NCBI GenBank assembly: GCA_041685935.1
Contig: JAWLES010000015.1
Location: forward strand, 1-25,228
DNA length: 25,228 bases
Direction: 5' to 3'
DNA from: JAIPEK01 sp041685935
Lineage (GTDB): Bacteria > Desulfobacterota > Desulfobacteria > Desulfobacterales > Desulfobacteraceae
A program made the position numbers and the translations under genes. Numbering within the stretch: position 1 is the first letter of the stretch; every line of letters starts with the position of its first letter. Positions 22,334-25,228 of the stretch are shown here, in pieces. The notes below the pieces were generated by a model, which saw nothing but the letters and a program-made list of their open reading frames with translations, had not been told where the DNA came from and made no database searches.

Positions 22334-24541
22334 CTACTTCAATTTGAATCTGCCGACCATCTCTTCAAGTGCTTTGGCAAGCCTGGACAATTCCTCGGCA
22401 CTTTCATTCACCCGGCTGCTTCCCTTGTTAATCTCATCAGAGGCCTGGTTGACCTCCTGGATCTCTTTTGTAACTTCTCCAGCCACCACCGATGTCTGAT
22501 TAACGTTTTCATTCACTTCAGAAACACCTGTGCCTGCCTGGCTGACGTTGTTTGAAATTTCCCTTGTGGTTGCGGACTGTTGTTCAATTGCAGTTGCCAC
22601 TGAACCCACCACTGAGTTGATTTCATTAATTATTGTTACAATGGATTCGATTGCGGCAACAGACTCCTGTGTTGTTTTCTGTACATCATTTATTTTTGTT
22701 CCGATTTCATCAGTTGCCTGGGCTGTCTGCGTGGCAAGGGCCTTGATTTCATTTGCAACCACTGCAAAGCCCTTTCCGGTTTCACCGGCCCTTGCAGCTT
22801 CTATTGTAGCGTTTAATGCAAGAAGACTGGTCTGTTCCGAGATATCTGATATCGTTTCAGTCACTTTGCTGATTTCAGAGGCAGCAGTACTAAGCTCGTT
22901 CACTTTTTTTGACACTTCCTCAGCCGTTTCAACGGCTTTGGCTGTTGTCCGGCTGCCTTTTTCAGTGTTTTCCGCAATTTCACTGATGGTGGAGGACATT
23001 TCCTCGGCTGCGGAAACAATCATCTGAATATTGGTTGCAGTCTGTTCAGTTGCAGCAGCTACACTGGTCATGCTGGTTGCCATCTCTTCCGCCGAACCTG
23101 CAACATTGTTCGATTTGTCTGATGTTTTTTCGGAACTGGCCAGCATACGGCCGGAAATGTCTGAAAGACTTGCGGAAGATGAAGTCAGGGTATTCACACT
23201 GCCGGTTATCTCCTTTAACATGGCCGAGAGGTTGTCCGTCATCTGTTTCATGTTTTTGTATACCCCTGTATGCTCGTTGTCCCGGCCATGGAATTCAACT
23301 GTTAAATCCCCGTTGGCAATGCTTTTGGCCACATTGGCAATTTCCTTGGGGTCGTCTCCAAGCTGGGACATTATTCCCCTGGCAACAAAAATCCATACCA
23401 GAATCACTGCAGCAATGGAAAACCCGATTAGCATGACCAGGGCCACTATGCTTTCCTCTGCGTTTTTCGCAATAAGGCGGGCCGATTTCATGAACTCGTT
23501 TTCAAAGCTGCCTGCTGCTATTATCCAGTCCCATTTTTTAAAATAGGCAGCTTTTACTTTTTTGGTCTGAACGGAATCTGTGACCGTGTTGGTCCATTCA
23601 TAAGTATGGTCTGCTATTTCATTGCTGTCTAAAGCTGTTGCTTTTTCTATCAGCTCTTTAATGAAATAGTTTCCGTTTTCATCCTGGAGGTCAATAATGT
23701 TTTCTCCATCCATATCGCCGTTCTTGGAAATCACATAATTGCCTGCACTGTCAAGAACATAAACATACCCGGTTTCTCCGATCACCATGTCCATGATTGT
23801 TTTTCGAAGGGTTTTGGTGCTCTCCTGGGGTATTCCGACATAGAGCACTCCGGCAAGTTCTCCTTCTCCGTCGTACAGGGGCTTGTAAGCAGTGATATAC
23901 CATCCGTTGACAACATAGGCCCTGCCCACATAGGTGTCCCCCTGTTTAATTGTTTCAATGACCGGATTTTTTGATCCGTCAGGGTTTGTCTCCGGAATAT
24001 AGGTGCCTATGGCCCGTTCCCCGTTTTTTTTGACAACATTGGTTGCCACCCGAAGCATGTCGCCTTTACTGTTCATCTTCTGGAATACGGTGCAGGTTGT
24101 TCCGACAAGGTCCATGACTTCATCCACAAGGGGGGTGGTTTCATTTGGATCCGTTGTTTTTCCAAGCCAGGTGTCTCCCATATACATTCCGGGCAGGGTA
24201 ACCGAAGAGCTGTTCCCTGTATATTGATTAACAGCCTTCCATTCTTCGGTTTCCCGGCTGAAGTGAAACCCTCCGGCCTTTTCAAGCAAATATTCTGCTA
24301 CATTCAGAGAATCTTTGAGGTTTTTTTCAATCACTTCCTGCTGGGTTTCTGCAAGGGTTGCAATGCTTTCAACTATGTGGCTCAGGTCTGCATCAGCCAG
24401 TTTTACGCTTTCCTCCCTGGCAAGTTCTGCGCTCTCTTTGTTCTGGTGATAGACAAATACAAAAGCTAACAAAAGGGGGATGACGGTTAACGAAGTGCCG
24501 ACTATCAAAAGTTTCTGCCTGAGTTTAATATTGTTGAACAT
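22334..24541 (-). CDS. Methyl-accepting chemotaxis protein with large Cache ligand domain
   Basis: A 735-residue chemoreceptor. Transmembrane helix 1 (about 11-31) is followed by a periplasmic Cache region (about 35-360): GTTCTVFQKMNSKGDMLRVA, then GYVYVLDSAGNYVISKNGD and WDWIIAAGSF resemble the Cache_3-Cache_2 type that binds small organic ligands. Helix 2 is about 365-387, the HAMP domain about 388-445 (LGDDPKEIANVAKSIANGDL), and the signalling domain runs to the end. The hairpin tip reads SEQTSLLALNATIEAARAGE, the most conserved CheA/CheW contact. The C-terminus (EEMVGRFKLK) has no NWETF-type pentapeptide for CheR/CheB docking. No che genes are nearby, so it must work with proteins coded elsewhere. 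The ATG has AAAGG about 7 bases upstream. I saw no convincing sigma-28 promoter. Confidence 0.95.
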   Translation of the reverse strand: MFNNIKLRQKLLIVGTSLTVIPLLLAFVFVYHQNKESAELAREESVKLADADLSHIVESIATLAETQQEVIEKNLKDSLNVAEYLLEKAGGFHFSRETEEWKAVNQYTGNSSSVTLPGMYMGDTWLGKTTDPNETTPLVDEVMDLVGTTCTVFQKMNSKGDMLRVATNVVKKNGERAIGTYIPETNPDGSKNPVIETIKQGDTYVGRAYVVNGWYITAYKPLYDGEGELAGVLYVGIPQESTKTLRKTIMDMVIGETGYVYVLDSAGNYVISKNGDMDGENIIDLQDENGNYFIKELIEKATALDSNEIADHTYEWTNTVTDSVQTKKVKAAYFKKWDWIIAAGSFENEFMKSARLIAKNAEESIVALVMLIGFSIAAVILVWIFVARGIMSQLGDDPKEIANVAKSIANGDLTVEFHGRDNEHTGVYKNMKQMTDNLSAMLKEITGSVNTLTSSSASLSDISGRMLASSEKTSDKSNNVAGSAEEMATSMTSVAAATEQTATNIQMIVSAAEEMSSTISEIAENTEKGSRTTAKAVETAEEVSKKVNELSTAASEISKVTETISDISEQTSLLALNATIEAARAGETGKGFAVVANEIKALATQTAQATDEIGTKINDVQKTTQESVAAIESIVTIINEINSVVGSVATAIEQQSATTREISNNVSQAGTGVSEVNENVNQTSVVAGEVTKEIQEVNQASDEINKGSSRVNESAEELSRLAKALEEMVGRFKLK

Positions 24542-24813
24542 TTTTTGCCTTTATATTTATAGACCTGTTGGTAAGATTAACAAAAATCAAAAGCTTTTAT
24601 CATTTTTTTTGAAAGTTTGCAATATAGTTATCACTTTTCTAAGTATGACCTGAAGGAATCCATACGGGATTTCAGAATTTTTACATGCTCCGGTTCCGGC
24701 ACGATTGAAGGATTGCTTTACATGCGGTTCTATGTTTGATATTCATCAATAAGAAGACCGGATTTCCCGGATCTTTTGACTGGTGAGTCAAAAACATAAT
24801 TCAAGGCCTTGGA
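24542..24813. other. AT-rich intergenic region with no recognised gene
   Basis: 272 bases upstream of the chemoreceptor gene. On the minus strand a TTGTTA-16 bases-TATAAA pair (TATAAA at 24561-24556) could be its promoter, but the predicted start would fall within its ribosome-binding site, so I do not call it. I see no other element. Confidence 0.4.
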
Positions 24814-25005
24814 ATGACTCTTCAATATCAGAATGAATCACCTTATCCAGGAAAGCCTGCTGAAGAAAGCGGCGGGTCTGATAACTCTTCTGCCGCATCC
24901 CCCCATCACAGCCAGCTTGCCGAGCGTGTAAAGGATTTGACTCATAGCATCTGTCCCGAGTGCGCCAGGAAGTATTATCCGAATCTGGATCTTTATGATG
25001 ACTGA
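24814..25005 (+). CDS. Doubtful small ORF with an ICPEC-type tail motif
   Basis: A 63-codon ORF. The first 30 residues are low-complexity (Ser, Pro, Gly, Glu). The C-terminus ends in LTHSICPECARKYYPNLDLY plus two Asp. This resembles the tail on many PAS, GAF and response-regulator proteins of Desulfobacterota, where a zinc-binding-like unit reads about ICxxCKKIRDD, some 30 residues, then HSICPECAxxYYP. Here only the second cysteine pair exists. I looked for the first half upstream in all frames and did not see it. It may be a real small protein, or the remnant of a lost signalling gene. The ribosome-binding site is weak (AAGG about 8 bases upstream). Confidence 0.4.
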   Translation: MTLQYQNESPYPGKPAEESGGSDNSSAASPHHSQLAERVKDLTHSICPECARKYYPNLDLYDD

Positions 25006-25228
25006 AACGTCAATACTGCAATGGCTATAGTCTCCCAACAAAAATGGATACTTATTGTTCCAGTCCTTGGAAAACGGAAAATCTGTCCTGCGTTGACTTG
25101 TATAATTCACGCCACCCGGAACATCTTTTATCGTTATAGTAGTCGCTTTTGGCCTGAGGCTGGACAGTGATTATAGGATCTTCCAGTCATTGGTTGAATT
25201 GTCCAGGACATTGGCAGTTTAATACCGA
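25006..25228. other. Unassigned sequence at the right edge
   Basis: No gene can be supported here. Minus-strand frames are partly open (for example 25160 down to 24838, including a stretch KDVPGGVNYTSQRRTDFPF), but they lack a good start or ribosome-binding site and run antisense to the 63-codon ORF. TTGACT and TATAAT occur near 25094-25106, but only 3 bases apart, so they are not a promoter pair. Confidence 0.3.

Noticed and set aside
25003..25175. In-frame continuation of the 63-codon ORF past its TGA for about 55 codons, as a possible selenoprotein in a selB-containing genome
   Set aside because: The continuation has no recognisable family features, and I see no convincing hairpin just after the TGA. 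An open frame of this length occurs by chance.
25074..25228. Minus-strand frame from the right edge with an in-frame TGA and a protein-like stretch ending near 25074
   Set aside because: Another minus-strand frame over the same bases also looks protein-like, there is no start or ribosome-binding site, and the sequence is cut by the edge.

Overview
The window looks like a chromosomal segment from an anaerobic bacterium, most likely Desulfobacterota (Desulfobacteraceae-like). This rests on gene content rather than a marker gene: a four-subunit 2-oxoacid:ferredoxin oxidoreductase, SelB, a PurH split into two proteins, a radical SAM/HemW pair, and many signalling genes with PAS, GAF or Cache domains. 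No phage, insertion sequence, CRISPR array or integrase is visible, and coding density is high.

Layout, left to right. (1) 1-2190, minus strand: a GAF, degenerate GGDEF and PilZ protein followed by a family 2 glycosyltransferase cut by the window edge. (2) 2317-5047, plus strand: korD-korA-korB-korC, closed by a strong hairpin terminator. (3) 5129-7594, minus strand: a fused PlsC-like acyltransferase/alpha-beta hydrolase and a small unknown protein in one operon. (4) 7772-11494, plus strand: a PanP-like PLP decarboxylase, then separate IMP cyclohydrolase and AICAR formyltransferase genes. (5) 11501-15150: an RNase II-family exoribonuclease (-) back to back with an Smr-domain protein (+), then mltG (-). 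(6) 15239-17561, plus strand: an uncharacterised radical SAM enzyme overlapping hemW. (7) 17545-19659, minus strand: a 56-residue membrane protein and selB in one operon. (8) tRNA-His(GTG) and tRNA-Arg(TCG), then a bidirectional terminator. (9) 20093-24541, minus strand: a hybrid histidine kinase and a Cache-domain chemoreceptor. (10) The last 690 bases hold only a doubtful 63-codon ORF carrying a zinc-ribbon-like tail.

Most of the genes are housekeeping or central metabolism: reductive or oxidative 2-oxoacid metabolism, purine synthesis, beta-alanine supply, peptidoglycan terminal processing, RNA turnover and selenocysteine insertion.

The most unusual signal is in the control regions. Three genes (the GAF/GGDEF/PilZ gene, the exoribonuclease and the Smr gene) each have a sigma-70-like -35/-10 pair with 17-base spacing whose -10 ends only 7-8 bases before the ATG, with no Shine-Dalgarno sequence. 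Their mRNAs should therefore be leaderless or nearly so. I found no clear multi-gene defence or biosynthetic system that would count as a new system. The best leads are the leaderless exoribonuclease/Smr pair, the acyltransferase-hydrolase fusion with its small partner, and the small membrane protein in front of selB.
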